A stretch of 64,000 nt of DNA from Druceiella hillmani (Eukaryota > Arthropoda > Insecta > Lepidoptera > Hepialidae): assembly GCA_039881145.1 (NCBI GenBank), contig JAYKKI010000060.1, forward strand, positions 8,270,501 to 8,334,500, written 5' to 3'. Every line of letters begins with the position of its first letter. Position 1 is the first letter of the stretch. The notes beneath the pieces were generated by a model. That model ran no database searches. It was not told the DNA's origin and saw only the letters and a program-made list of their open reading frames with translations. The translations under genes were made by a program, and so were the position numbers. Of the stretch, positions 37,095 to 50,900 are shown piece after piece.

Positions 37095-37735
37095 GGATTT
37101 TGCCGTAATTGATTTCATTCTGGCAATTTGTAAAATGTAATATGATGACTCTCGGAAATATTTGCTTCATCTAACCTTGTTTATATATTTATGTGACGTA
37201 ACTTCGATTTTACTAAGCTTTTTGCACACTTCCTACAGAAAGTATTCCAATAAAATTGAATCATAATTTATATCATTCTTGCAATTTGTAAAATGTAATC
37301 TGATAAGACTCTGATAAACGTTTGCATCATCCAACATTTTTCGCATATTTATGTAATGTGACTTTTTCCGTACACGCCCGCTATTGGAACTTTTCCAACA
37401 AGACAATACCATTAAGGTTACCATTGAGGTAGTGTCTGAAAAAATCTGATAAGATTCTCACCTCACATATTTGCTTCACAACTTTGTCCATCCATTTACG
37501 TGACGTAACTTCAACTTTATTGAGTTTATTGTATACTACCTATAGATAAATTTCTAGCAAAAGGATACCATAATTAATATAATTCAGGCAATTTGTAAAA
37601 CGCTATCTGATAGGACTCTCAGAAATTATTACCCCATCCAATTTTGTCAGTCCGTTTATATGATGTAACTTTAATTTTATTGAGTTAAAGTTACATTATA
37701 CAAACGATTAACTTTATTGTGTTAACGTTACATCA
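37095..37735. repeat. Diverged tandem array of about 155 bp, four units
   Basis: CAATTTGTAAAATG near 37124 and 37281, a decayed copy near 37446 and CAATTTGTAAAACG near 37589 lead in each unit to GATAAGACTCTC-like text, a TTTGC(T/A)TCATC phrase and GTGACGTAACTTC. Strong divergence indicates an old array. Confidence 0.75.
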
Positions 37736-38450
37736 TATTATTATTGGGTGGATTGATCTGGGATTTGGAATTCATGAATGCATATATCAAAATTGGTTTT
37801 GGCGTGTGATAAAAACATGGAATGTCAAAAATAAACTTTAATAAAAATATGGAATGTCAAAGTGTGATGAGAAACTTTATTTATAGTAGTTTTACTGATC
37901 TTCGACTTTTTAAAAAATACTGATTTGCATAAAGGTCTTTTTTATTTTTATTTTTTTACGGAGTATCATAATGAGAGAAGGAATACTTATAATTTATCAC
38001 GTTTTTTCATCTGACCATTTTTCTGTCAGAGCTTGAACGATTTTGTAGCTTTATAGCTTTGCGCAAAAAATTGCGAATAGAGACATAGAATCGGGAACTC
38101 TATTAATATATAATAAAATATTATAAAAAAATACAGTTAAGTATTTTTTCTCGCACACAATGGATATTAGTATAATTGTAGACACTTCAGAAAAAGATTG
38201 TGTTTCGTTTACAACACTTTATCGTTAAGTCACTTTTCCGAAATATTTTCCGAATATAAAATATACTTTCTTGAAAATTTGTTAACCCTGGATTAAAAAA
38301 CATAAAATTCTCGATATCATAGTCTCATTAAAAACGTTATTTGCAATTATTTAAATTAGTTTGATTACAATTTTCGAAAGATACTATCAATTAAGGATGT
38401 ATTTTGGAACCCGAATAAGGTAGGGTTAGGTAGCTTGGTTTACCCAACGT
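37736..38450. other. AT-rich intergenic DNA
   Basis: Nothing supportable. Confidence 0.5.
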
Positions 38451-38897
38451 AAACCAGATTAAATGGTTAAAGAAATCTTCTAAACAGTCGCAATACGCAT
38501 GTAAAAATCTATGAGTTGCGAAAGAATTTAATACTTTGCATGTGATCTGTAAATATTCTATGTCAAGAAATATTAATAAATTTGACATAAATTAAGTTAA
38601 AATTACGTAAAGAAAATAAATTAAAATATATGTTAACTAAAAAGTGAAAAATGTGTACAATTTTATTGAAAGGAAACATAAACCAGATTAAATGGCTAAA
38701 GAAATCTTCTAAGCAATCGCAACACGCATATAAAAATCTATGAGTTGCGAAAGAATTTAATACTTTGTATGTAATTTGTAAATATTCTAGATCAAGAAAT
38801 ATTAATAAATTTGACATAAATAAAGTTAAAATTATATAGAAAAAGCAAATATAAATATATGTTAACTAAATAGTGTATATTTTTATTGAAAGGAAAA
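38451..38897. repeat. Tandem duplication of about 229 bp
   Basis: 38451-38679 and 38680-38897 begin AAACCAGATTAAATGG and end TTTTATTGAAAGGAAA, with point differences and small indels. Minus-strand frames 38391-38588 and 38563-38817 are two versions of the same translated sequence, without a known domain. Confidence 0.9.
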
Positions 38898-41690
38898 GGA
38901 TAGGGACAGTATTTGAAAAGAAAAATAAAGATATTTAAGGTGAAAAGAAGCCAAGTTGAGAGCAACTTTTCAAACTTTTAGTTACATGTATTGACGACGC
39001 CTTGCGGATGTAGGAGTCCAATTTGTTCCACTGTTTGTCAGAATGCGGAGTGAAGGAGGAAGGAAATAGGGGTGTTTGAAAGTAATAAGTGAGTAAAAGT
39101 TTTCAAAAACACCTTCGAGATAAGCAATTTGGACAGAGAGTTTGACATTCTTTTTGATCCTAATACCTAGTTTGTAACTCATTTTAAAGTATTGACGTAT
39201 GTGTTTGTTACATGATTTATTACGTTGACTATTTTAAAATACGAAATAAATCGTTGAAAAAGTAAGCTATTCAAATAGAGGAGGACTTCACTGAATAGTT
39301 CGTATATTCTTGACACGTGTTATTTCGTGATCTCTCGAAAAAACCTTCTAGACGTGTTAATCAAGCAGAGAAATACATTGTTATTTAGGGATCAATATCG
39401 AATTAAGATACATAATAACAGAATATAGGTTCGTGTTGGAGGATCATATCAAAGAACTGAAAATTAACGAAACCACACCAAGTGTTGAAGGTTAATTCTT
39501 TAACATATAGTCCGCTTTTGTGTTAATGTACTTAACAAGTAATCTTATGAAGTTTGTTTCCAAGAGTTCTTCATTTGTTTACCGAAGATGAATTAGATAA
39601 AAAAATTGAAGATTCGCTAAAACTTCTAACAAGATTATTGAATAGATATCGTTAGTATTAAAGTAAATATAAACAATGATCTAAAGGTTCTGAAAAAAAT
39701 CGGGGCATGGCTGTGTCGGGGGCAGGGTCGTGTGTTTTACGTGAATACATGTAAGCATATGGTATTTTATAGGTATCAATGGATTGCTCTTGAGAAGCTC
39801 TTTACAACCGTATACGATTTATTTTATTGTAACACCTTATTATGTTCACCGTCACTACTTTAAAGTGATGTTTTATATACAGTCGATAGATTTTGACAGC
39901 TGACGATTAAAACTTAAATGAACATCGTAGGTTTTCCGAATCAAAAAAGTTATACTAATTGCAAATCTCGATATGCAGCAAAATAACCTCAAAATGGCGG
40001 CGCTTCCCCCTCAACCGCGCGCGATGCGTCACTGTTCTCGCTAATCGTAATGAATTCTTTGATCCTTTAGCTATCCAGTGGTATTATTTAATTTTTGATG
40101 CAGAGTATAGATTCGAAAGTGCAATGCCAAACTGTATCCCCCGATTTTTTGTAGCAAATTTAAAAAGGTATTCACTTCAAAAATAAACAGAAATACATAG
40201 AAATCAGAAACACATTTCTCAATATAACTCTTTTGCGAATGGCCGAATAGCATATTTTTTTTTCGTAAAGTACATATTTTTATATTATGATAACCAAAGA
40301 AGAGCTATCAAATTACCATGAAGCTCATGTCAGAACTAAAACACATAAAATAGGTAAGTTTGCTATGAAGATCGATTACTCAATGATATTTAAGTAAACG
40401 GTTATTAAACCCCTGTTGAAATATCACGTAGTTAGTACTTCTATAATAATATATTATATACAATATTAACTAGATCAGAAAAAAACTTTAAAAACCTAAA
40501 GTCACTTTAAATGCTAGTTTTAGTAATGTATGGTGACTATAGTAGCATTTAGAGTACTCTTCATATGTCAGATATAATAACAACAGATTATTCTTTTACA
40601 ATACTTCAAAGTGGTCAGAGTTAGTTGTTGTCACATGGTTTTAAGTTAATAAATGGGTATAAAAATTTAGGTTAAAAGGTTAGGGTCTTATTGGAATTGT
40701 ATTTTAGTTAGACAGAATCAAAAGAAAGTTTAAAGTTATTCGTTCAAAAAATATTCATTCTTAATATAAATAAATCAGCGGTGGTATCAGATTGATACTT
40801 ATAGTAGATTGGTTTACCAATGTACATAAGGAAAAATGTATTTACGTTAAGTTTAGAAACGAGTTAACTAAGTAACATAATTTCAAATATAACATTCATA
40901 TTTCCATTTCTAGCAAAATTCTCATATTATTTGGTAACTTAGTTACATTCAGCAAACTGAAACTATTAAGATATATGAAACAAGTTAAATTAAATACAAG
41001 TCATGTTCTCTTATTTGCACAAGCAAGCAATAGTATCTTGTTTTGTTGCCACGTGTATCGTATTTGTTTATTGAACTTTATATCTAAGATATAACAAATA
41101 AATAATGTAACTCTATTTTTTATTACGACTTATATTTGTATTTCTCCTTTGCCTTTGGTAACTTAGTATTTTTGAAGTAAAAATCGAAAGGAAAATCTAA
41201 TATCAAGTTACTGACAAATAAATTTCAATTTGTAATTTCTTTTGTCAATTTTGTTCCTTTCTTCTAGGGTCAACTTCAGCGTTATACATGGTAAACAAAA
41301 ATGAAATGATTTTTTTCATTTCGAATTTTACTAATAGTTCATATTTTTTGATTGCTTGATATTTACGAGTCTGTGGATATTGCACTCAGTATTAATAATT
41401 CTGAATATTTTGTTGTTACCATGCAGGATTTAATTCATAAAATATATATATGTGTTCGGTTTTATAAGACATTTTTAAACATTATTTCTAGAAAGATTTT
41501 GAAAAGTTTCAAACATTATATTATAAGACATGAACAGGTTAAAATGCCTTTGGTTAATGACCATTAAGGTAAAGATATTAAAGTATAAATTTGATTGGCT
41601 AACCTAATTTGTCAGCTAACTGAAGTTGTGCTATAATATCTTGACCTTAGCTTATTAGTTTTATTAGCTAGTAGGGAGAAGTAGATATCA
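38898..41690. other. Intergenic DNA with one GC-rich patch
   Basis: No gene supported. The minus-strand 66-codon frame 38982-39182 is fairly complex in composition (Lys/Phe/Tyr, ending SARRRQYM) but unrecognised. At 39991-40030 AAAATGGCGGCG followed by CCGCGCGCGATGCGTC forms a short GC-rich patch with a YY1/Pho-type core. Confidence 0.35.
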
Positions 41691-42655
41691 CATGTAATTC
41701 GCATACACAAACGCCAATGGTTTAGTTAAGCATAAATAGAAATTTCAGATCTAATTAGACCTAAGTGCTCTCTGTTGATGAGAGTTAGCTACACTTGGTT
41801 GATGACTGTTGAAGTGGAAGTAATTGTAATGGAAAACGAAGTAATTGCATATGTTATTTGAAAACATAAACGTCAATGGTTTAATGAAGGACAAACTGAA
41901 TTTGTTTATGTATAGATGGGCTTGGTTGAAAACAATTAGCGTCATTCAGTTGAAGACTGCAGTTGTAATTTCGATTGATTGACCTAATTGCTTCATTAGT
42001 AATAACGAGACGTAGGTTACACATGTTCGTCGCACACACAAACGCAAGTGGCTGATTGAAGGTAAAAAGAAGTTTCTGTTATAGAGCAGTCGATGTGTAC
42101 TCGGTTGATGATTGTTAGTCACACTCGTTTGACGATTGCAGGTGTAACTTCGATCGACTGGCCTAATTGTTTTATTAATTTGTACGGAAAATAGGTTACA
42201 CATGTTATTCGCACATACAAACGTCAATGGCTGAGTGAAGGCAAAAAGAAATTTCAGTTATAAAGCAGTCGATGTGGACTTTGTCGATGACAGTTAGCGA
42301 CACTCGTTTGACGATCGTAGGTGTAACTTCGATCGACTGACCTAATTGTTTCATTAATTTGTAAGAAGAATAGGTTATATATGTTATTGGCACACACAAA
42401 CGCCAATGGCTGAGTGAAGGCAAAAATACATTTCAGTTATAAAGCAGTTGATGTGCACTCGATGACAGATAACGACATTCATTTGGCGATTGTAGGTGTA
42501 ACTTCGATCGACTGCCTTAATTGTTTCATTAATTTGTAAGAAAAATAGATTACACATGTTATTCGCAAACACAAGCACGAACGGTTTACTGAAAGTATAA
42601 TTTAGATTTGTTGACATTGACTGATTCATTTACTGGAGAGGAAATGTAGTCTACA
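41690..42655. repeat. 179-bp satellite-like array, about five units
   Basis: Phasing on GACCTAATTG gives 41981, 42160, 42339 and 42514 (intervals 179, 179, 175), with more decayed units on both sides. Shared phrases are GTGTAACTTCGATCGACTG, GGTTACACATGTTATTCGCA and CACACAAACGCCAATGG. Minus-strand frames across it translate one repeated 60-90-codon sequence and are not treated as genes. Confidence 0.9.
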
Positions 42656-44736
42656 TAAATTTATTCGTACGTATAAACACTGCTGAGCTGCTGGTGAAAT
42701 ATTATTCGTTGGGAGTTACGTTTGAAGGGTATGCAGTGAATGCAAATATTTAATTTCAACAATTATACCGATAAGCTAGTATACGGCAGGATCGAGTTTA
42801 TTTATTTGTTGATAACACTGTTATCAACAATTACTTTGACTAAATTATCTACCCTAAATTGTCCTTGTTAAAAATATATGTTGAGTAGGGTTCTGATACT
42901 TTATTCACTTATTATTGGGTAATATGATATTTTCAGGACTCTAAGCAACTATTAAAGGAATAAAACATTTGATAATATAAAAGGTCTCCAAAAAGACCTT
43001 ATCATGTCTTTGTATCTAACCAACCCCATATTAGTATATTGTGTAACGTGACTGTTTATAGTAATATAAACATTATACGTTATTATATATGGGATTGGGA
43101 CTAATATTTTTGGGACGACCTTATGCATCAAACTGACTAAAATTAAATTTTCTGGAACATCTCAACCATTTCTGCTATTTCAAGGAAAAAATATCTCATT
43201 TGTACAGAAACATACTTGAAATATATGCCTGTATGTATTACAATTTTGTGGTTTTGGGAATTGGTAAGGATATAGAATATTTATCAACTTTTATTTGACA
43301 ATAAGTGGCTGATGCAGCAAAAAAATCGTTTTGAAAACTTTGATTCGTGTTGCATATATCAAAGGATTTGAAATCTTTATTAACAATTCGCCTGATTTAC
43401 ACATAATTAGTGCAGAGCCGATTACAGTCTGGTTCAATTATTTGGAGCCCGCACGAAGCCAAATACAACTTGATGATTGAACGTGTGGAAAATATCTTCC
43501 TCCGGTATCTGTATATGTGACAGTATGGTTATTTTCCTTTCTATTTTCTACCAATTTTCTCTTGGGTATGCTAGGATAAAATTTCTAACAACTCAGAAGG
43601 GACGTTGCGCTTATGAAATTTATCTTCGAGTATTAAAAGGAAAAATCCTATGCTCTGTGTTATTGAGTAAACTTTTTTTACAATAGTACTTACATAGTAC
43701 ATTCTTCATATCTAACAATTTCCTGCATTCATCATCTTTTTGCTTTACTACCCTCTAGAACCAAATTATATCAGAACTCTATAGTTCCCCGCGACACTTA
43801 ACTATTCAATCAACTCATCGTGGTCGTACCGGAGTTTAATTTGTTTATGATGAGTGAAAGTAAATTTTTCGAAATGTGTTGTCGTTGTGTTTTGTAGTTC
43901 TTGTGTATTTTTGTGTATTCACCTTTTTAACAGTTTAAACTGTTAAAGCATCAATTTCTTGTCGATGCGAATAGGTTACCTGTAATGTATCGGAAAATGT
44001 GTGTATGTAAATGAATAAATAAATAAATACACACACATATGCACACACACACACACACACGCACGCACACGCATACACACACACACACACATGCGCACAT
44101 ACACACACATACATGCACACTGATATACGCCGACTTAGTGACGCGGCATACGTATATGTTCCGGATATTACCTTGTTTTTTAGTTGTTTTGTTTTATTAT
44201 AATTATAAGTAGGTTTCTTAGGAAATAAAATAAATCGTAAAAATTTGGTGTACTTACGTTTATTAAAATAATTGTAAATAAGACAAAATGATAAAATAAC
44301 TTATACTGAATCAAATGACATACCAAAACATGAAATTTATTTTGTTTGGCTTTGTAAAAAAAGAATATATTCTCTTAATTTTATTAAACAATATTTATAA
44401 TAACACAATCACAAAGTCTATCAATACTTTACTTACTTTTCTACATTATCGAGTTCGAAAGTTCTCTGTCAAATTTATGGATAATTTGAGACTTACTTTA
44501 GATAAATGCACACTGTATAAAAAAATCACGCTTCACAACTAGTAAAATTAGGTACTAAAAAGAAAAAGGAAAATCCTAGTGAAAAAATGTTAATCATAAA
44601 TAAAGATTCGAGGAAAATCAAACACGAGAAATAGTGTATTAGTCACAAGAATAAATAATTAGTGATGAAGAAAAAATTTGTTACGAGTTCAGGACTAGGT
44701 TCTTAGAGAGAGTATCATTTTTGGAATCCCTTAATT
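42656..44736. other. Intergenic DNA and likely 3' UTR of the four-exon gene
   Basis: No open frame of note. The minus-strand transcript ending at 44737 would continue into the upper part; reverse-strand AATAAA words occur near 44334 and 44258. The (CA)n tract at 44028-44120 is listed separately. Confidence 0.4.
44028..44120. repeat. Imperfect (CA)n microsatellite
   Basis: ACACAC runs with GC and TA interruptions. The minus-strand frame 43935-44120 is Cys-Val repeats from this tract. Confidence 0.9.
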
Positions 44737-44969
44737 CTACACAGGACTCCAAGCAAAGTTTCTAGCATCCCTTATCCCAGCTGGAATATCAATTCTAGGT
44801 TCGTTCATGTGTTTGGCGTTATCCTCTTTCTTGGTGATGAAGAGGCTTTCCAGTCTATCTCTGAGTTCGCCAGGTGATATCGGAGTACCTGTCACTGGTT
44901 GGGTGTCTTCTGCAGATTTTTCTTTGTAGTAATAATTGTCTGAGTGGTGTGGGTGTCTGTGGTAGTAAC
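44737..44969 (-). CDS. Exon 4 of the Osiris-like gene
   Basis: The acceptor is GAACTTTCAG|GTTACTAC. It codes for residues 254-330, beginning GYYHRHPHHSDNYYY and ending AGIRDARNFAWSPV before TAG. The longer open frame up to 44991 includes intron sequence. The in-frame join to exon 3 gives HSHS-GYYHRHP, a continuous His/Tyr-rich linker, which supports the junction. Confidence 0.82.
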
Positions 44970-47900
44970 CTGAAAGTTCATCTTTGATCATGGTTACGAT
45001 AGAATATTAAAACGTGTATGCGTTACAATGTATGATAGTGGAAATTGGTAAGGATGTAGAAATTTATAAGTATCTATTTGAGAATAAATGTATATTTAGT
45101 CTTGTGTCTTCCGCCATTGACTTGAAGGCCCTGAACAAACAATAATGATGGGTACTATACCCATATCATTATGTCAAAAGTCACTGTCACTATCAGGCAT
45201 AAGCACTGCATAAAAAGAAAAACAAATTAATTTACTCTCTTGGGTTATGCAAGGTTGGTTTATATTATTATAGAAGGAAAATTAGTAAGCGAATAAAATT
45301 TTCCATCTAATTTACTGAAGTAAATAAGATGAGGTAATTATGGTTGTTACATATAAACAATACATATATTTTTTATTTGATATTGCGAATAAAGATTAAG
45401 TTAGATTATGTTAATAATTAAATAAATATGTATATCGTAATTTTCAATTCTGTGTAGTTAAGAGAAAGCTAAATATATTTAAAAAAAACTTATCGGTTAT
45501 TCTTCAAGAATATGCAATGTGGAATAAAAAAAATCGGTCAATAATTAATTATAATTCGTTAAACTTATTACTGAAGATAATAATGAATCCTGAATATTCC
45601 AACTATGAGGTTTATATGTTAAAGAAGTTAAAAGTTTCAAAGCTGCATGGCAGAATGGGGGAATCAGTAAATTAAAAAAAATGATTTTCCAATTTATTGG
45701 GATAGTGAAAAATGAAAAGCGTTTGTCTAAATCAGTATTAAAAAGGGTTCTATTTTACATTTAAAAATATATTCAGTTTGGCTTCATATATATAGATACG
45801 TTTCCTGAAAAAGAGTTTTATTTTCGAAGTGTTCTTCAAAAATAATGTCCATAAACAAATTAATAAAAAAATATGAAATTGTCATGAAGGAACTATCAAG
45901 AATCTTCAAAAATCATTCAAATAGAAATAACAAATTAATATCTTCTAGCAAAATGATAGTTAACTGTTACTGATTTTAACTCTAATGCCACAGAAGGAGT
46001 TAAATTATAAAAAAGATCTGTGGGTTAACGCAGCTAATTAATAAACACATTAGTCAATAAACAAAGAATACATCACAAAATTATGCAGTTTTTAGATAAT
46101 TAACGTAAAAACTATAACATTTAATGTAATGTTATTGAAGGTAAAATTAAAAAAGAACACTGGAGATAATGATAGCATCATGGTAAGATAGGTTTCATAT
46201 CGCTACAACCGCAGGTCAAGTTAAACTTACCACTGTGCGAATGGCCATGATATTGAGCAGGCCCAGTTGTATAACTTGCCCCGTATCCTGTTAAACCAGG
46301 ATTTCCATATCCTGTTAAACCGCCGAAGCTTCCAGTTGCTCCAAATACGGTGACCGCAATTATGGCCAACTTTGCCAGTAAGAAGGCTTTTTTACTCGCC
46401 AAGAGCAGAAGACCGAGCAGAAGCGGAAGAAGTGTTGAAAGGTGGAATTTGATACCGAGCAAGAATGGTACTAGGAGCTGTTTAGCTAGGACACGACCTG
46501 AAATGAGTAGATATAATTGTAAATATTTATACGGAAACACTGCTTATTTTGTTCATACAGGTGGTCCATTTAAAGTGGTCCAAATTTTTTTTTGTAGAGA
46601 ACATTGTGATAGTCATGTAAAAACAACATTAGTTCCGCGAAAATCAATAGTTTAGAAGTTATGATTTTTTTGTACTTTTTGAAAAATCTTTACTCCAGTC
46701 ACACAAATCACTTTTATTTGAAAACTTTTCCACTAAATCACATGAAATTTGTTATGGAGTAGTCATATAGCAAACATGCAATGAGCAATTTTTTGTTTCG
46801 TCTTAGCTTCTGCTACTGTTTCAGACTTTATATTGTCATTATTTCTGTTTTAAAAGAAAAAAAACGCTATTGTAAAATTAGAACTACTATGGATTTGCGT
46901 ATGACCTTAAAATTACCTTAGAGTAATGTTGATAGTCCATACAGAAAATTGTAGTAGGAATATTTTATCATCTCTCCAATATTTAGATATTGTAGAGTAT
47001 ATTAATATGATCTATTACCATATCTCAAATTAAAAAAAAAAGAATGACAGACAACAATTTTTCTTGAGCCTCGATTTCTTTTTCGAAATTATTTGTATGG
47101 TATAGGGGGTCACTATGGTTGCACGTATTGACTTTTTTATTATTTTTACAGGTGTTTCATTAAATTTCAAATTTATAATTTTAGTTATTTTCTGATTTCG
47201 ATTATATTTCTAAATTTTTTTAAGTATAATTAAACAGTCAAACAATGAAACTGTATTGTTATTCAAAAATATATTGTTATTATAGTGTAAAAAATAAATT
47301 TATTTACTCTCTTGGAGCACTCCCTGCAATCTTGATGTGTTTTTTTATAGAAGAAAAATTAGTAAGCGAATAAAACTTTCCATCAGATTTATGGAAGCAA
47401 GTAAGGAGAAGTAATTGTGGTGGTTACAGATGTACAATATATATATATATATATTTTTTTTTTGACGTTACGAATGAAGATTAATTTTTATTAGATTCGT
47501 TATTAAGTAAATGTGTACATCGTAATATTAAATTCTGAGTGAATTTAAGAGAAAGCTAAATATATTTAAAAGAACTCTTGAAGAATATTTAATAATGGAT
47601 ACATAAATTTCAATAAAAAAAAACAAACATAACTAAAATGGGACTTCTAACAAAGTTACCTGCACAAAAAATATTCAATTATTCTATTGAATATATTTGG
47701 CGTTAATTTTGTAGAAATTCGTTATTCACAATTAAATGAAACTATGTGATGTAGTATTATTTCTACTTAATTTAAATTCTTTACTACGACCTAGGTGTTG
47801 TTGTATTACATCTTTAGGTGAGCTATTAGCAAATATGCTAATAAGTCAATAGCCCACCTGAAGGTGTTGTAACACAACGAAACTTAGGTCGTGGTAAAGG

Positions 47901-50900
47901 CTTAAAGGGGGAAGAAATAATACTATATCACGTAGTTTCATTTGATTGTGTATTGAATAAATCATTTTAGGTTGAAAAAAGGCTCTGAAAGTGTGAAGGT
48001 GTAAAAATTTTGATGATTTTTTTCATAAATAAACTTATTTAGCATATTTTTAACTACTTAATAAGTATCAAGGAACTTTGGCATCGTAGTACAACAATGA
48101 AAGAAAATGTTACAAAATTTATTACATTTTCCTGGCGTATAATTTCTGTAAAGGTTTTTTCTTTATATCGTAGTATTACAACCCATATTTATTAATATGT
48201 GTTATAATACTTTGACGATTTAAAAAATCATTTAAAAATTTACGATTTAAAAACAATATTTATCCTAACTTTTGTATTATAGGAAAATAAGGAAAAATTA
48301 TTTCAGTTTTGATTTTTCTGAAGATAACAATTTCTACTAATCAGTTTTTAAACATAGTACATTGTAATATACGATATTATACTTTATAGAATAAAGTAGA
48401 ACAAAGTTTTGATATTTCCGTTTAGGTTTTATTTCACATAAGTTTATTTGATTCTGAATATTAAATTTTACTCTCAAATTAAAAGTTGGGTTTGTCATCT
48501 AATGACTATATCAATAGGCAATTCGGCTACAGAATGAAATAGATAAATAGACTAGATAAAAAAAAACTTCTTGGGGGTTTATATAGATAGGGGTTTTATT
48601 GTATTACATCTCAGATGTTGAAAAATTATTGCGTGTTTTCAGAATTTTTTCGGTAGATTTATCTGTTAGTTATCATGTTTGTACATATGTATTAGTATCA
48701 CTTAAAAATTTATAATCAATTTTAAATTAAATTTTTATTGTCGTCAGAGGGTCGCACAAAAATATATTAAGTTAAAGAGTTAAAAAAGAGCGAAAATGGT
48801 GTTGGATCCGCGACATGATGAATTATTATCCTTATCTTTCACTAAAAAGAATACTTAAACCAAAACTTGCGGATGAAGTCGTGGGGAAAAGTTATGAAGA
48901 AGTATATGAAAGTGGTGTTGGATCCGCGACGTGATTAGTTATTATCCTTATCTTTCACTAAAAAGAATACTTAAACCAAAACTTGCGGATGAAGTCGCGG
49001 GGAAAAGTTATGAAGAAGTATATGAAAGTGGTGTTGGATCCGCGACGTGACTAGTTATTATCCTTATCTTTCACTAAAAAGAATACTTAAACCAAAACTT
49101 GCGGATGAAGTCGCGGGGAAAAGTTATGAAGAAGTATATGAAAATGGTGTTGGATCCGCGACGTGATTAGTTATTATCCCTATCTTTCACTAAAAAGAAT
49201 AGTTAAACCAAAACTTGTGGATGAAGTCGAGAGGAAAAGTTATGAAGAAGTATATGAAAGTGGTGTTGGATCCGCGACGTGATTAGTTATTATCCTTATC
49301 TTTCACTAAAAAGAATACTTAAACCAAAACTTGCGGATGAAGTCGCGGGGAAAAGTTATGAAGAAGTATATGAAAATGGTGTTGGATCCGCGACGTGATT
49401 AGTTATTATCCCTATCTTTCACTAAAAAGAATAGTTAAACCAAAACTTGTGGATGAAGTCGAGAGGAAAAGTTATGAAGAAGTATATGAAAGTGGTGTTG
49501 GATCCGCGACGTGATTAGTTATTATGCTTATCTGTCACTAAAAAGAATACTTAAACCAAAACTTGCGGATGAAGTCGCGGGGAGAAGTTATGAAGAAGTA
49601 TATGAAAATGGTGTTGGATCCGCGACGTGATTAGTTATTATCCTTATCTTTCACTAAAAAGAATACTTAAACCAAAACTTGCGGATGAAGTCGCGGGGAA
49701 AAGTTATGAAGAAGTATATGAAAATGGTGTCGGATCCGCGACGTGATTAGTTATTATCCTTATCTTTCACTAAAAAGAATACTTAAACCAAAACTTGCGG
49801 ATGAAGTCGCGGTGAAAAGTTATGAAGAAGTATATGAAAATGGTATTGGATCCGCGACGTGATTAGTTATTATCCTTATATTTCACTAAAAAGAATACTT
49901 AAACCAAAACTTGCGGATGAAGTCGCGGGGAAAAGTTATGAAGAAGTATATGAAAATGGTGTTGGATCCGCGACGTGATTAATTATTATCCTTATCTTTC
50001 ACTAAAACGAATACTTAAACCAAAACTTGCGGATGAAGTCGCGGGGAAAAGTTATGAAGAAGTATATGAAAATGGTTTGGGATCCGCAACATGATTAATT
50101 ATTATCCTTATCTTTCACTAAAAAGAATACTTAAACCAAAACTTTTGGATGAAGTCGCGGGGAAAAGTTATGAAGAAGTATATGAACTCTAAAATTTATT
50201 TTTACATGAAGGGTAAAAAAAGTTAAAAAAGAAATGGAACGAGTTTGATTTAATAACGATCGTGACATAATTCACTATTATCTTCATCTGTCACTAAAAA
50301 AGAACACTTACACCAAAATTCGCGAACGAAGTCGCGGGGAAAGTTAGTATATGAACATTAAAATTTATTTTTACATGAAAGGCAAAAAAAGTTAAAAAAA
50401 TTATAGAAAAAGTTACAATTTAATAACTATCCCAACATAATTAACCATTATCCAAATCTTTCACTAAAAAAGAATACTTACACCAAAATTCGCGAACGAA
50501 GTCGCGGGGAAAGTTAGTGTATGAACATTAAAATTTATTTTTACATGAAAGGTAAAAAAAGTTAAAAAAATAATAAAAAAAGTGTCGATTTAATAACTAT
50601 CGCAACATAATTAACCATTATCCTCATCTGTCACTAAAAAAGAACACTTACACCAAAATTCGCGAACGAAGTCGCGGGGAAAAGTTAGTATATGAACATT
50701 AAAATTTATTTTTACATGAAAGGTAAAAAAAGTTAAAAGAATAATGAAAAGAGCGTAGATTTAATAACTATCACAACAGAATTAACCATTATCCTAATCT
50801 TTTACTAAAAAAGAATAGTTCCACCAAAATTCACCAATGAAGTTGCGGGGAAAAGTTCTTATATGCACATTAAAATTTATTTTTACATAAAAGGTAAAAA

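Noticed and set aside
38391..38817. Two similar minus-strand frames
   Set aside because: They are the two arms of a 229-bp duplication, with no recognisable domain.
41751..42629. Four overlapping minus-strand frames with similar proteins
   Set aside because: The same sequence repeated by the 179-bp array, broken at different places in each unit.
43935..44120. Cys/Val-rich minus-strand frame
   Set aside because: Translation of the (CA)n microsatellite.
46350..46655. Plus-strand 101-codon frame
   Set aside because: It is antisense to exon 3 of the Osiris-like gene, which has splice sites and family features.
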